From positions 28,162 through 92,161 of the forward strand of contig JACOUN010000101.1 of NCBI GenBank assembly GCA_016177805.1: DNA of 64,000 nt, given 5' to 3'. Shown here piece after piece: positions 44,016 through 53,209 of the stretch. Source of the stretch: Rhodocyclales bacterium (GTDB lineage Bacteria > Pseudomonadota > Gammaproteobacteria > Burkholderiales > Rhodocyclaceae). The stretch's first letter is position 1. The number at the start of each line of letters is the position of its first letter. The position numbers and the translations under genes are program-made. The notes below the pieces were generated by a model, which was not told where the DNA came from, searched no databases, and saw only the letters and a list, made by a program, of their open reading frames with translations.

Positions 44016-44807
44016 CTACAGCGGCAAGCCGCGTGTTTTGCGTCCGGCGCGCGCGAACAGCGCATCGAAGAGCGGATCGGGCAGCATGCGCAGCAGCTTC
44101 GCCACCACCCCCATCTGCCACGGCACCACTGCGTACGAGCGCCCCGCCGCGATTGCGCGCGCCATGCGCCGCGCCGCCACGTCGGCATCCAGCAAGAAAG
44201 GCATGGGATAGGTATTGACGGCGGTCATCGGGGTCGCGACATAGCCCGGCGCCAGAGTCACCACCCGCACCCCGCTGCCGCGCAATTCCACCCTCAGACT
44301 TTCCAGATAGGCGATGGCGGCCGCCTTGGACGAACTGTAGGCTCCGGCACCCGGCAGCCCCCTCACCCCGGCCACCGAAGCAACCCCGACCAGTCGCCCC
44401 GACCCGCGTGCGCGCATGGCGTCCACGAACGGCTGAAAAGTCGCCACCATGCCCAGCAGGTTGGTGCGCAACACCGCTTCGAAGGCGTCCAGGTCGGCGG
44501 CGATTTCGGTCAGGGTTCCGGTCGACACCCCGGCGTTCGCAATCACGATGTCGGGCGCGCCGAAGCGCGCGATGTAGCGATCGGCCGCCGCCTGCAACTG
44601 GTGCCGATCGCCCACGTCGGCGGTGAGCGCCAGGTGCTCACCGGGGAGTTCGTCACACAGCGCACGCAACATCTCGGCACGGCGCGCGACCAGCCCCAGG
44701 CAGGCACCCCGCCGTGCGTAGTAGTGCGCGAACGCGCGCCCCAGCCCGCTCGATGCGCCGGTAAGGAATACGCGCGGCCGCGGAGCGGAACCGGCGGACA
44801 AACTCAC
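44016..44807 (-). CDS. Short-chain dehydrogenase/reductase (SDR)
   Basis: A 263-residue classical SDR. The cofactor motif is TGASSGLG, the NAG motif is 'IANAGVS', and the catalytic residues are Ser in 'VGVASVAG' and Tyr/Lys in 'YSSSKAA'. The C-terminal tail 'FDALFARAGRKTRGLPL' resembles the YqjQ/DltE-like group. The start is GTG at 44807. It is followed within nine bases by the EamA gene. Substrate unknown. Confidence 0.88.
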   Translation of the reverse strand: MSLSAGSAPRPRVFLTGASSGLGRAFAHYYARRGACLGLVARRAEMLRALCDELPGEHLALTADVGDRHQLQAAADRYIARFGAPDIVIANAGVSTGTLTEIAADLDAFEAVLRTNLLGMVATFQPFVDAMRARGSGRLVGVASVAGVRGLPGAGAYSSSKAAAIAYLESLRVELRGSGVRVVTLAPGYVATPMTAVNTYPMPFLLDADVAARRMARAIAAGRSYAVVPWQMGVVAKLLRMLPDPLFDALFARAGRKTRGLPL

Positions 44808-44859
44808 GACCCAGCCATTTGCCGCGCCGTCCAGGGTCGCACCGGAACCGGACCGCGCA

Positions 44860-45507
44860 TCAACCGCGCCCGCTTTCCTCGCGCACCAACTGAATGAGCT
44901 TGTCGACCACCTTGAGCGAGTTTTCGTGACTGCCGGCTATGGTGGCCGAAGTGATGTAGCGCCCATCCACCGCCACCGTCGGCACACCCTGCACCTTGTA
45001 GGCGCGGGTCACCTGATCGGCGCGCTGGACCAGCCCCTGAATCGCGAACGACTTGTAGGTATCCATGAACGCCTTGGCGTCGACACCCTGTTTGGCGATC
45101 CAGTCGCTCACCCCGGCTTCGGTGTGCAGCGGCAGATGCTCGTCCTGGACGCCGGCAAAGATATTGTCCTGAATGATTTTCAGCGTGCCGCTGCGCACGG
45201 CGGTGATGTGCAGGCGCGCCAGCCCCTTCAACTGCTCGCTCCCCCAGATCACCGGATTGGCCCTGAAAGCCACATCTTCAGGCAGGGTCTCGAGCCAGGT
45301 CTTGATCAGCGGATGAAAATTGCGGCAGTGCGGGCAGCCGTAGTGGAAGAACTCGATGACCTCGATCTTGCCCTCGGTCTCGGGCGCGATCCGGTTCGGC
45401 ATGGCCTGAAAGCGCAAGCCCTCCTGTTGCTGCGCCAGCACGGCCGGCCCGGCCGCCGCGAGGGCCGCGAGTGCGGACAACTGTTTGAGCATCAAACGAC
45501 GATTCAT
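44860..45507 (-). CDS. dsbA: Thiol:disulfide interchange protein DsbA
   Basis: A 215-residue periplasmic oxidase with a signal peptide ending near 'AVLAQ'. The active site is CPHC at 58-61 and the cis-Pro is in 'VQGVPTVAVDG'. It introduces disulfides into exported proteins and is recycled by DsbB. The order argS, SPOR protein, dsbA is characteristic of several Betaproteobacteria. The start at 45507 is supported by GGAG and by the signal peptide. Confidence 0.93.
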   Translation of the reverse strand: MNRRLMLKQLSALAALAAAGPAVLAQQQEGLRFQAMPNRIAPETEGKIEVIEFFHYGCPHCRNFHPLIKTWLETLPEDVAFRANPVIWGSEQLKGLARLHITAVRSGTLKIIQDNIFAGVQDEHLPLHTEAGVSDWIAKQGVDAKAFMDTYKSFAIQGLVQRADQVTRAYKVQGVPTVAVDGRYITSATIAGSHENSLKVVDKLIQLVREESGRG

Positions 45508-45590
45508 AGCAAATATTCTCCACTTCCGCATCGATAGGTGCGTATCTGACGCTGGCACCCGCGTTTTGTTCCGTCGCGACTGAACGTCCG

Positions 45591-46172
45591 TCAGGGCGCG
45601 ACGCGCACCACCGCCGCCGTGAGTCCGGCCGAGGCCATGCGGGCGCGCACCGAATTCATGTCTTCAGGCTTGTCGAACGGCCCCACGCGCACGCGGTGCA
45701 CGATGCGTCCGTCGGCAAGCTGGGCGCGCTGGGCGCTCGCCTCGATGCCGTTCAAGGCCAGCAGCGCTTTCATGTTGTCGGCTTCCGAGGGGTCCTCGAA
45801 GGCGCCCGCCTGCAGGTACAGCCGCTCGCCTTGCGGCGCGGGTGGGGCAACCGGCACCGCCACCGGGGCGACCGGCTCGGTCGTCGCGGTGCCCGAACCC
45901 TGCGGCAATATCTTGTAGAACTCGAAATCCTGCTTGACCAGCGGCCGGTCGCCGGGCTTGCCCGGCAGCGCCCGTGGCGGTTCATCGTGTGAAGGCGCGG
46001 CGGGGGTGGCGGCAGGAGACTGGAAGGGCGATGAGCGGGTCAGATACCACGCCGCACCGGCCGCCACCAGCGCCCCCACGATCAGTCCTATGAACAGCCC
46101 GATAATGACGCCGCCGCCACTGCCGGACGGCTGGCGCCGGGCCGGACGCCGGGCTTTCTGATCACGACTCAC
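45591..46172 (-). CDS. SPOR-domain cell-division-type protein
   Basis: A 193-residue protein with a basic cytoplasmic N-terminus, one membrane helix (about 21-43), a Pro/Ala-rich periplasmic linker and a C-terminal SPOR domain (~115-190, 'LYLQAGAFEDPSEADNMKALL'). SPOR domains bind denuded septal peptidoglycan, so the protein is expected at the division site (FtsN-like layout). The start is GTG at 46172 with GGAGG six bases upstream. A CTAG-ended element separates it from argS. Confidence 0.87.
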   Translation of the reverse strand: MSRDQKARRPARRQPSGSGGGVIIGLFIGLIVGALVAAGAAWYLTRSSPFQSPAATPAAPSHDEPPRALPGKPGDRPLVKQDFEFYKILPQGSGTATTEPVAPVAVPVAPPAPQGERLYLQAGAFEDPSEADNMKALLALNGIEASAQRAQLADGRIVHRVRVGPFDKPEDMNSVRARMASAGLTAAVVRVAP

Positions 46173-46189
46173 GCGTACCTCCGTTCATC

Positions 46190-46422
46190 CTAGAAACCGC
46201 AGTTGGACGCACCCGAGTGTGCGTCTGGCGCGTTGTCTGGCAAGGCGCGACGAGGCCGCATGGTCATTCCCTGCAACGAGGAGCAACGCCGCCAGGCGAC
46301 GCGCCAGGCGTGCAATCGGGTGCGTAGCGCGCTTACCCATTTGGTGAATATCGTCGAAGGCAAGGATCTCAATGCTCATCATCTATCCAGACACGAAAGA
46401 AGCGGTCAACTGCGGCTTCTAG
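46190..46422. mobile_element. MITE-like repeat element with CTAG ends (copy B)
   Basis: A 233-bp non-coding element in the argS-SPOR gap. Its ends are an inverted repeat CTAGAA(A/G)CCGCAGTTG with one mismatch. It shares internal segments with the element at 15134-15341 ('GGCAAGGCGCGA' near 46240 and 'GAGCAACGCCGCCA' near 46281), although the terminal repeats differ beyond CTAG. No transposase is encoded. Confidence 0.6.
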
Positions 46423-46427
46423 GATCA

Positions 46428-48191
46428 TTACATTGACTCCGGCGCCGTTACCCCGAGCATCGCCAGGCCCGATACCAACACGTGTCGCACCGCGCACGCA
46501 AGCGCCAGGCGCGCCCGGCTCAACGACTCGTCGTCGGCCAGCATGCGCTCGGAGTTGTACCAGCTATGGAACTCACCCGCCAGATCCTTGAGGAAGAACG
46601 CGATCTGATGCGGCGCATGGTCCTGGGCCGCATTCTGCACCGTTTCAGGGTATGCCCCCAGCAATGCGCAGAGTGCCATCTCGCGCTCGCTACCGAGGCG
46701 GGCGTGATCCGCATCGGCAAGACCGGCCACTTCGCCGCCCCATTGCTGCAGCACCGAGCAAATGCGCGCATGCGCATACTGCACGTAGTAGACCGGGTTT
46801 TCGTTGCTGCGACTCTTGGCCAGGTCGAGATCGAAATCCAGGTGTTGGTCGCTCTTGCGCAGCACGTAGAAGAAGCGGCACGCGTCGTTGCCGACCTCTT
46901 CGCGCAGTTCGCGCAGTGTGACGAAATCGCCCGAGCGGGTCGACATCGATGCCTTCTGCCCATTGCGGTACAGCACCGCGAACTGGACCAGATCGACCTC
47001 CAGCCTCTCCGGCTCCAGTCCGAGTGCCGACACGGCCCCCTGGACACGCGCGATGTAGCCGTGATGGTCGGCACCCCACACGTCGACGATGCGGTCGTAA
47101 CCACGCTCGTACTTGTTCAGGTGATAGGCGATGTCCGACGCAAAGTAGGTGTACTGCCCGTTCTCGCGCTGGACCACGCGGTCCTTCTCGTCGCCGAAGG
47201 TGCTGGAACGGAACCAGCGCGCGCCGTCCTGCACATAGATGTGGCCACGCTGCTCCAGCGCCGCCACGGCCCGCTCGACCAGGCCGGTGTCGAACAGGCT
47301 GCGCTCGGAAAACCACTTGTCGAAACGCACGCCGAATTCCATCAGGTCTTCGCGGCAATCGCCGAGCTGCTGGTTGAGCGCGAATCCGTGCACCCACGGG
47401 TAATCTTCGTCGAGCAGCTTGCGCGCATTGGCGATCAGCGCATCCAGGTGCACTTCGCGCTGCGCCTTGGCTTCATCGTCCTTGCGCTCGGCCGCCGGCA
47501 ATCCCGGCGTACCCTGCAGCACCTGGGCGGCGCTTACCCTGGCGAACCGGTCCTGGTGCGCGTCGCGCATCTCGCGCGCCATGTCGACCACGTAGTCACC
47601 CTGATAGCCGTTGGGCGGGAACGGCACTTCCACGCCGAAGAAGGCGAGATAGCGCAGCCAGGTCGATAGCGCCAGGATGTCCATCTGGCGCCCGGCGTCG
47701 TTGATGTAGTACTCGCGATCGACGTGATAGCCGGCGAACTCCAGCACCGCCGACAACGACGCGCCGTAGGCCGCGCCCCTGCCGTGGCCGACGTGCAGTG
47801 GCCCGGTCGGATTGGCCGAGACGAACTCCACCTGTACCTTGACGCCCTTGTCGCCCCCCCGCCCGTAACCGGCACCGGCGGCGAGCACGTCGCTCACCAC
47901 GGCGGTCTTGGCACCCGCCGCCAGGGTGAAGTTGATGAACCCCGCCCCCGCGATCTCGGCTTTGGCCACCAGCGCGGATGGCGCCAGCTCGGCCAGCAGC
48001 AGGGTGGCCAGATCGCGCGGATTGCGCCGCAGCGGCTTGGCCAGTTGCAGGGCCAGGTTGGTGGCGAAATCGCCGTGCCCGGCCTGCTTCGGGCGCTCCA
48101 GATGTATCGGGGTATCGGCGAATTCGGGGGCAACGCTGTTGAGCGCGGCACGCAGCAACTCGGCAAGCTGTATCTTGGGTTCGGCGCTCAT
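46428..48191 (-). CDS. argS: Arginyl-tRNA synthetase
   Basis: A 587-residue class I aminoacyl-tRNA synthetase. The HIGH motif is 'PTGPLHVGHGRG'. The KMSK equivalent is the degenerate 'KASMSTR' usual in ArgS. The N-terminal Add-1 domain (1-~110) and the C-terminal anticodon-binding helical domain ('RARLALACAVRHVLVSGLAMLGVTAPESM') are complete. It charges tRNA-Arg. It is the first gene of a long minus-strand run. Confidence 0.96.
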   Translation of the reverse strand: MSAEPKIQLAELLRAALNSVAPEFADTPIHLERPKQAGHGDFATNLALQLAKPLRRNPRDLATLLLAELAPSALVAKAEIAGAGFINFTLAAGAKTAVVSDVLAAGAGYGRGGDKGVKVQVEFVSANPTGPLHVGHGRGAAYGASLSAVLEFAGYHVDREYYINDAGRQMDILALSTWLRYLAFFGVEVPFPPNGYQGDYVVDMAREMRDAHQDRFARVSAAQVLQGTPGLPAAERKDDEAKAQREVHLDALIANARKLLDEDYPWVHGFALNQQLGDCREDLMEFGVRFDKWFSERSLFDTGLVERAVAALEQRGHIYVQDGARWFRSSTFGDEKDRVVQRENGQYTYFASDIAYHLNKYERGYDRIVDVWGADHHGYIARVQGAVSALGLEPERLEVDLVQFAVLYRNGQKASMSTRSGDFVTLRELREEVGNDACRFFYVLRKSDQHLDFDLDLAKSRSNENPVYYVQYAHARICSVLQQWGGEVAGLADADHARLGSEREMALCALLGAYPETVQNAAQDHAPHQIAFFLKDLAGEFHSWYNSERMLADDESLSRARLALACAVRHVLVSGLAMLGVTAPESM

Positions 48192-48314
48192 GGCACTCGG
48201 TCTGAAAAAAGGGTTGAATTATAGCGGATTGGACGTTCATATACCGGCAAGCAGTCGTAGCGCCTCGCCCGCTTTCCGGATAAAGTCCGGTCTTTATCCG
48301 GTTTGCCCGTTCCC

Positions 48315-49844
48315 GTGCGCATCTTCCGTCTTGCCAAGATCATCACCGTGGGCCTGCTGTACGGACTCGACCAGATGGTGCTCGACGTCGACGCGAGCGG
48401 CCGCCTGCTCAAGCTCTGGCATGTGTTCTTCTTCTGGCGCCGCTACAAGCAGCCACGCGCGGTACGCCTGCGCCGCGCGCTGGAATCGCTGGGGCCGATC
48501 TTCGTCAAGTTCGGCCAGATGCTGTCCACCCGGCGCGATCTGCTCGCTCCCGATATCGCCAACGAACTCGCGCTGCTGCAGGACCGGGTTCCGCCCTTCC
48601 CGGTCGAACAAGCGCTCGCGACCATGGAAAGCCTGTACGGCAAGCCGGTGGACACGGTGTTCCGTACTTTCGATCGCACCCCGGTCGCATCCGCCTCGGT
48701 AGCCCAGGTGCATTTCGCGGAGCTGCCCGACGGCACCGAGGTCGCGATCAAGATCCTGCGCCCAGGCATAGAGCGCGTCATCGCGCACGACATCGCGCTG
48801 CTCGAAACCGCCGCGCTGCTGCTCGACAAACTGTGGGTGGAAGGGCGCCGGCTCAAGCCGCGCGAAGTGGTGGCGGAGTTCGCCAAGTATCTCCACGACG
48901 AACTCGACCTGATGCGCGAAGCGGCCAACTGCTCGCAACTGCGGCGCAACTTCACCGATTCACCGTTGCTGGTGGTGCCCGAGGTGCACTGGGACTGGTG
49001 CGGCAGATCGGTCATGGTGATGGAGCGCATGCACGGCGTGCCGATCTCGCAGGGCGAGGCGCTCATCGCCCAGGGCAACGACTTGTCGGCGCTATCGCGC
49101 GCGGGGGTCGAGATCTTCTTCACCCAGGTGTTCCGCGACGGCTTCTTTCATGCCGACATGCATCCGGGCAACATCTTCGTCCATCGCGACGGGCGCTATA
49201 TCGCGCTCGATTTCGGCATCATGGGCACGCTCAACGAGGTGGACAAGAACTATCTGGCGCAGAACTTCCTCGCCTTCTTCAAGCGCGATTACCGCCGCGT
49301 GGCGACCGCGCACATCGAAGCCGGCTGGGTGCCCGCGCACACGCGGGTGGACGAGTTCGAAGCGGCGATCCGCACGGTGTGCGAACCGATCTTCGACAAA
49401 CCGCTCAAGGACATTTCGTTCGGCAAGACCCTGTTGCGCCTGTTCCAGACCGCGCGCCGCTTCGAGATGGAAGTCCAGCCGCAACTGGTGCTGCTGCAAA
49501 AGACCTTGCTCAACATCGAAGGACTGGGCCGCCAGCTCGACCCGGAACTCGATCTGTGGACCACCGCCAAGCCATTTCTGGAACGCTGGATGGACCAGCG
49601 GATGGGGTGGCGGGCGCTGCTGCGCGGCATGCGTGAAGAAGCGCCCAACTGGGCCGCGACCCTGCCGCAGTTGCCGCGCCTGGTGCATGACGTGCTGCGC
49701 GAACCGGAACGCCGACGGCTGGAACGCAATGAAGCGCTGGCGCGCCTGGGCGCACGCCAGCGCCTGCAGAACCGTCTGCTGTCGCTGATTACCGTCCTGC
49801 TGCTGGCGGTGCTTGCGCTCGAAGCGCTGCGACTGCTGGGCTGA
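48315..49844 (+). CDS. ubiB: UbiB-family atypical kinase/ATPase for ubiquinone biosynthesis
   Basis: A 509-residue protein. The KxGQ motif appears in '[14 protein letters not shown]', the A-rich loop in '[16 protein letters not shown]', and the catalytic residues in '[11 protein letters not shown]' and 'ALDFGIMG'. Two C-terminal helices anchor it to the membrane. UbiB supports ubiquinone synthesis through its ATPase activity, perhaps by extracting lipid intermediates. The GTG start at 48315 fits the family N-terminus ('RIFRLAKII'); a TTG at 48303 is possible. ubiE and ubiJ are not adjacent, unlike in E. coli. Confidence 0.9.
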   Translation: MRIFRLAKIITVGLLYGLDQMVLDVDASGRLLKLWHVFFFWRRYKQPRAVRLRRALESLGPIFVKFGQMLSTRRDLLAPDIANELALLQDRVPPFPVEQALATMESLYGKPVDTVFRTFDRTPVASASVAQVHFAELPDGTEVAIKILRPGIERVIAHDIALLETAALLLDKLWVEGRRLKPREVVAEFAKYLHDELDLMREAANCSQLRRNFTDSPLLVVPEVHWDWCGRSVMVMERMHGVPISQGEALIAQGNDLSALSRAGVEIFFTQVFRDGFFHADMHPGNIFVHRDGRYIALDFGIMGTLNEVDKNYLAQNFLAFFKRDYRRVATAHIEAGWVPAHTRVDEFEAAIRTVCEPIFDKPLKDISFGKTLLRLFQTARRFEMEVQPQLVLLQKTLLNIEGLGRQLDPELDLWTTAKPFLERWMDQRMGWRALLRGMREEAPNWAATLPQLPRLVHDVLREPERRRLERNEALARLGARQRLQNRLLSLITVLLLAVLALEALRLLG

Positions 49845-49991
49845 GAGCGTTCCGGGCCGATCCTCGCAGGACGAGCGGCCGCGAAGCGCGGCGCAACCGG
49901 ATAATTTGCGCCCCGGATGACGTTTATCGTTGCTAAACTTCCGCGCGTGTTCTCCCACCCCGTATTGCCACTTCAACCGGACGATAGCCCC

Positions 49992-51452
49992 ATGCTCCTC
50001 TGGCTAGTGATAGCGTATATCGGCGTATCCATAGGCATAGGCCTGTACGCCGCAACCAGGGTACATAACGCGCGCGACTACATCGTGGCCGGCCGCACCC
50101 TGCCTTTCGTCATGGTGCTCGCGATGGTGTTCGCGACCTGGTTCGGCGCCGAAACGGTACTCGGCATTTCCGCGACCTTCATCGACGAAGGCGCGCGCGG
50201 CCTGATCTCGGACCCGCTCGGCGCGTCGATCTGCCTGGTGCTGTTCGGCCTGGTCTTCGCCCGGCCGCTATACCGCATGAACCTGCTGACCCTCGGCGAC
50301 TTCTTCCGCGTGCGCTACAACCGCCAGACCGAAATGGCGCTGTCGCTATGCATCGTGGTGTCCTACCTGGGCTGGGTCGGCGCGCAGATGGCGGCGTTGG
50401 GCTTGGTGTTCAACGTGCTCTCCGACGGTGCGATCACGGTCAACCAAGGGGTCTTCATCGGCGCCGGCGTGGTGCTGGTGTACACCCTGTTCGGCGGCAT
50501 GTGGTCGGTTGCGATGACGACTTTCGTCCAGATGATCGTGATCATCCTCGGCCTGCTCTACGTCACCTGGCTCGCTGGCGATATGGCGGGCGGCTTCAAT
50601 GCGGTGATGACCAAGGCCTCGGCCGAGGGCAAACTCGATTTCCTCCCGACCGCCGACGCCACCGACATCCTGGCGTGGGTGGCGGCGCTGTTCACCATGG
50701 CGCTCGGCTCGATACCACAGCAGGACGTGTTCCAGCGCGTCAACTCGTCGCGCAACGAGCGCGTCGCGGTATGGGGCACCACCGTCGGCGGCCTGGCCTA
50801 TTTCTTTTTCGCCGCGGTGCCGTTGTTCCTAGCCTACACCGCAACCATCATCGATCCCGACATGGTGCAGCGCTTCATGGCCGAGGACTCGCAACTGATC
50901 CTGCCCAACCTCATCATCAATCACATGCCGTTCACCGCCCAGGTGGTGTTCTTCGGCGCGCTGATCTCGGTCATCATGAGTACCGCCTCTGGCACCCTGC
51001 TCGCGCCGTCGGTGACCTTCTCCGAGAACATTCTGAAGGGTTACTACCAGGACATGTCCGACCGGCAGCTACTGCTGAGCACCCGCATCGCGGTCGCGAC
51101 CTTCACCGTGATCGTGGCGGTGTATGCGGTGTCCACCGATGCGACCATCCACCACATGGTGGAAAGCGCCTACCGCATCACGCTTGCCGGCGCGTTCGTA
51201 CCGCTGGCGGCGGGGCTGTTCTGGCAGCGCGCCAACAACCTCGGCGCCACGCTGGCGATCGTGCTCGGGCTGGGCACGTGGCTGCTCCTGGAACTGTTCG
51301 TGCCGGAAGGCGATATCGAGCCGCAGATGTTCGGTCTCGCGGTCAGTGCGCTGGGCATGCTGGTCGGCGGCCTGGTCGGGCCGAAAAGCCATCACCGCCC
51401 GCATGCCGGGCACCACCACGCCGCCGGCGGAGGGCATCACGTCACGCGCTGA
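49992..51452 (+). CDS. Sodium:solute symporter family protein with His-rich tail
   Basis: A 486-residue membrane protein with about 13 helices of the SSS fold. Family features include 'VHNARDYIVAGRTLPFVMVLAMVFATWFGAETVLG' and 'ALGSIPQQDVFQRVNSSRNERVA'. It would import a solute with Na+. The last ~20 residues contain nine His separated by Gly/Ala/Pro, unusual for the family and potentially metal-binding. The ATG at 49992 sits directly before the first helix. Substrate unknown. Confidence 0.87.
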   Translation: MLLWLVIAYIGVSIGIGLYAATRVHNARDYIVAGRTLPFVMVLAMVFATWFGAETVLGISATFIDEGARGLISDPLGASICLVLFGLVFARPLYRMNLLTLGDFFRVRYNRQTEMALSLCIVVSYLGWVGAQMAALGLVFNVLSDGAITVNQGVFIGAGVVLVYTLFGGMWSVAMTTFVQMIVIILGLLYVTWLAGDMAGGFNAVMTKASAEGKLDFLPTADATDILAWVAALFTMALGSIPQQDVFQRVNSSRNERVAVWGTTVGGLAYFFFAAVPLFLAYTATIIDPDMVQRFMAEDSQLILPNLIINHMPFTAQVVFFGALISVIMSTASGTLLAPSVTFSENILKGYYQDMSDRQLLLSTRIAVATFTVIVAVYAVSTDATIHHMVESAYRITLAGAFVPLAAGLFWQRANNLGATLAIVLGLGTWLLLELFVPEGDIEPQMFGLAVSALGMLVGGLVGPKSHHRPHAGHHHAAGGGHHVTR

Positions 51453-51473
51453 CACCCTCGTCGCCGGGGGCTG

Positions 51474-52154
51474 TCAGCCAGGATGAAAGACGTACTTCTC
51501 GTCGCCCGCCTCGATTACGTCGCCATCGGTCAGCGGTACCGCTGCGTCGGTCAGCGGCTGCGCATTCACCCGCACGCGCGAGGCGCCACTGACGTGAGTC
51601 ACAAAGCAGCCTGACGGGCGGCGGTTGATCACGGCAAACGCGTCGCCCCGCTTTCCGACCGGGTGAATGATGCGTTCGATCTCGATCTGCCTGCCGGCGG
51701 CGGACCCCGCCATGCATTCCAGGCGCCCGCGGGCAAAACGCTCACGCGCTGCATGCGCAACCGCCGCGGCCAGACCGAGACCGAAACTCCCGCAATTGGT
51801 CAGTTCGGCGATCTCCTCGATCTGGTTCGCGTCGAGCAGCAGGGTTCTGTCCATGCCTCGCGCGGCCGACGAATTCAGATACTTGAGGCGGTAGTCCCCC
51901 AGGAATACGACATCCCCGTTTTGCAGCAGGTGACGCCGCACCGGCTTGCCGTTGACCAGCGTGCCGTTGGGGCTGTTCATGTCTTCGAGTATGTGGTCAT
52001 TGACGACGGTGTTGATGGCCGCCTGTTGCAGGCTGACCTCGGGCACATTGACGGTCAGGTCACAACCGCCGTCACGCCCTATCACCAGCGGTGCGTCGCC
52101 GAGAAAACGCTGATCGACGATCTTCCCGTCGCGACTAAGTACGATCTTGGCCAT
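51474..52154 (-). CDS. FHA-domain protein
   Basis: A 226-residue protein. The N-terminal FHA domain (about 20-90) has 'LVIGRDGGCDL' and 'MNSPNGTLVNGKPV', matching the GR and NGT phospho-Thr contacts. The C-terminal region 'LTDGDVIEAGDEKYVF' looks like a second, degenerate FHA. It should bind phosphothreonine made by the kinase encoded at 53210. Its start overlaps the PP2C gene by 20 nt, so phosphatase and reader are cotranslated. This is the Fha/PppA pair of T6SS threonine-phosphorylation control. Confidence 0.87.
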   Translation of the reverse strand: MAKIVLSRDGKIVDQRFLGDAPLVIGRDGGCDLTVNVPEVSLQQAAINTVVNDHILEDMNSPNGTLVNGKPVRRHLLQNGDVVFLGDYRLKYLNSSAARGMDRTLLLDANQIEEIAELTNCGSFGLGLAAAVAHAARERFARGRLECMAGSAAGRQIEIERIIHPVGKRGDAFAVINRRPSGCFVTHVSGASRVRVNAQPLTDAAVPLTDGDVIEAGDEKYVFHPG

Positions 52155-53004
52155 GGTCCTGATTCGCCCCGGTTAACCAACTGAACATGCGTGAAATGAA
52201 CGACTTGCCCGTGTCGGACGCCTCCTGCGCCGGCACCGGTTGCGCCGCGAAAAGTGCATCGACGCGCGCAAGCGCCACGGTGATGTTGTCGTGACCACCG
52301 CAGTCGCGCGCGATCATGACCAGTTGCTCGGCGGCGAGCGGCAGGTTGTCGCTCAAGGTGTCGAGGATCAGCTCGATATCCGCGCCATCGACCATATCGT
52401 TGAGACCGTCCGAACACACCAGAAACAGGTCACCCGGTTCGACCGGCGTGTCACGCACGCTGATCACGTCTTCCGCGACGGCCCCCAGCGCGTGTGTAAC
52501 GAGATGGCGGTTGTGGCTCGTCGTCAGCTCCACCTCATCAACCACTCCGGCTTCCAGCGCCCGCTGCGCCGGCGAGTGATCGCGGGTCAGCAGCTCCAGG
52601 CGCCCACCGCGCAACCGGTAGATACGGGTATCGCCGACATGCGCGAGATGCGCGCGGCTATCGTGCAGCAAGACACACGCGACGGTCGCCCCCATCAATT
52701 GGCGCGAACCCCCCTCGCCTGCCGCACTGGCAATGCGTTTATGTGCGTCCAGCAAGGCCGTGCGCAAAGCCTCGCGCATCAGCGCGGCATCGCCGACGGT
52801 GCCGCTGAGCGCCTTGCGCATGCGCTTCTCTATGACCTCCACCGCCAGACGCGCCGCGATCTCCCCGGAATTGTGTCCGCCCATGCCGTCCGCCACCACC
52901 AGCAGGCCAAGATCGGGCGCGACCCGGACCACGTCTTCATTCAGAGTGCGCAAACAACCGGCGTCACTCTTGCTAGCCATCTCGCATGCATCGCGAATCA
53001 ACAC
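52135..53004 (-). CDS. PP2C-family protein Ser/Thr phosphatase (PppA-like)
   Basis: A 289-residue phosphatase. Metal-binding motifs are visible: 'NEDVVRVAP', 'VVADGMGGHNSG', 'HVGDTRIYRLRGG', 'CSDGLNDMV' and 'DCGGHDNITVALAR'. It removes phosphate from Ser/Thr residues and opposes the kinase encoded divergently at 53210. The start is GTG at 53004 with AGGGGG eight bases upstream; an internal ATG at 52980 would trim eight residues. Operon with the FHA gene. Confidence 0.9.
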   Translation of the reverse strand: MLIRDACEMASKSDAGCLRTLNEDVVRVAPDLGLLVVADGMGGHNSGEIAARLAVEVIEKRMRKALSGTVGDAALMREALRTALLDAHKRIASAAGEGGSRQLMGATVACVLLHDSRAHLAHVGDTRIYRLRGGRLELLTRDHSPAQRALEAGVVDEVELTTSHNRHLVTHALGAVAEDVISVRDTPVEPGDLFLVCSDGLNDMVDGADIELILDTLSDNLPLAAEQLVMIARDCGGHDNITVALARVDALFAAQPVPAQEASDTGKSFISRMFSWLTGANQDHGQDRT

Positions 53005-53209
53005 GATTGTTGCCCCCTATGAGTCGGATCACGACACTGTAACGCCGCAAAAGCGCGCCGATTATCCCACATGGAAGAAAAATGCGCGATCCCGTTTGAA
53101 TGGCGCCGATCAATGTCAGCGTATGTAAGCAATCATCCATGCCCCCCATACCCATGTTGCTTGTGTTACCTTCCGCGTTACCCGCAACGAATCGTATCAG
53201 CAGCAGAAT

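Noticed and set aside
46203..46436. A 77-residue protein in the argS-SPOR gap
   Set aside because: The frame lies wholly within the CTAG-ended repeat element, has no ribosome site and no family resemblance.
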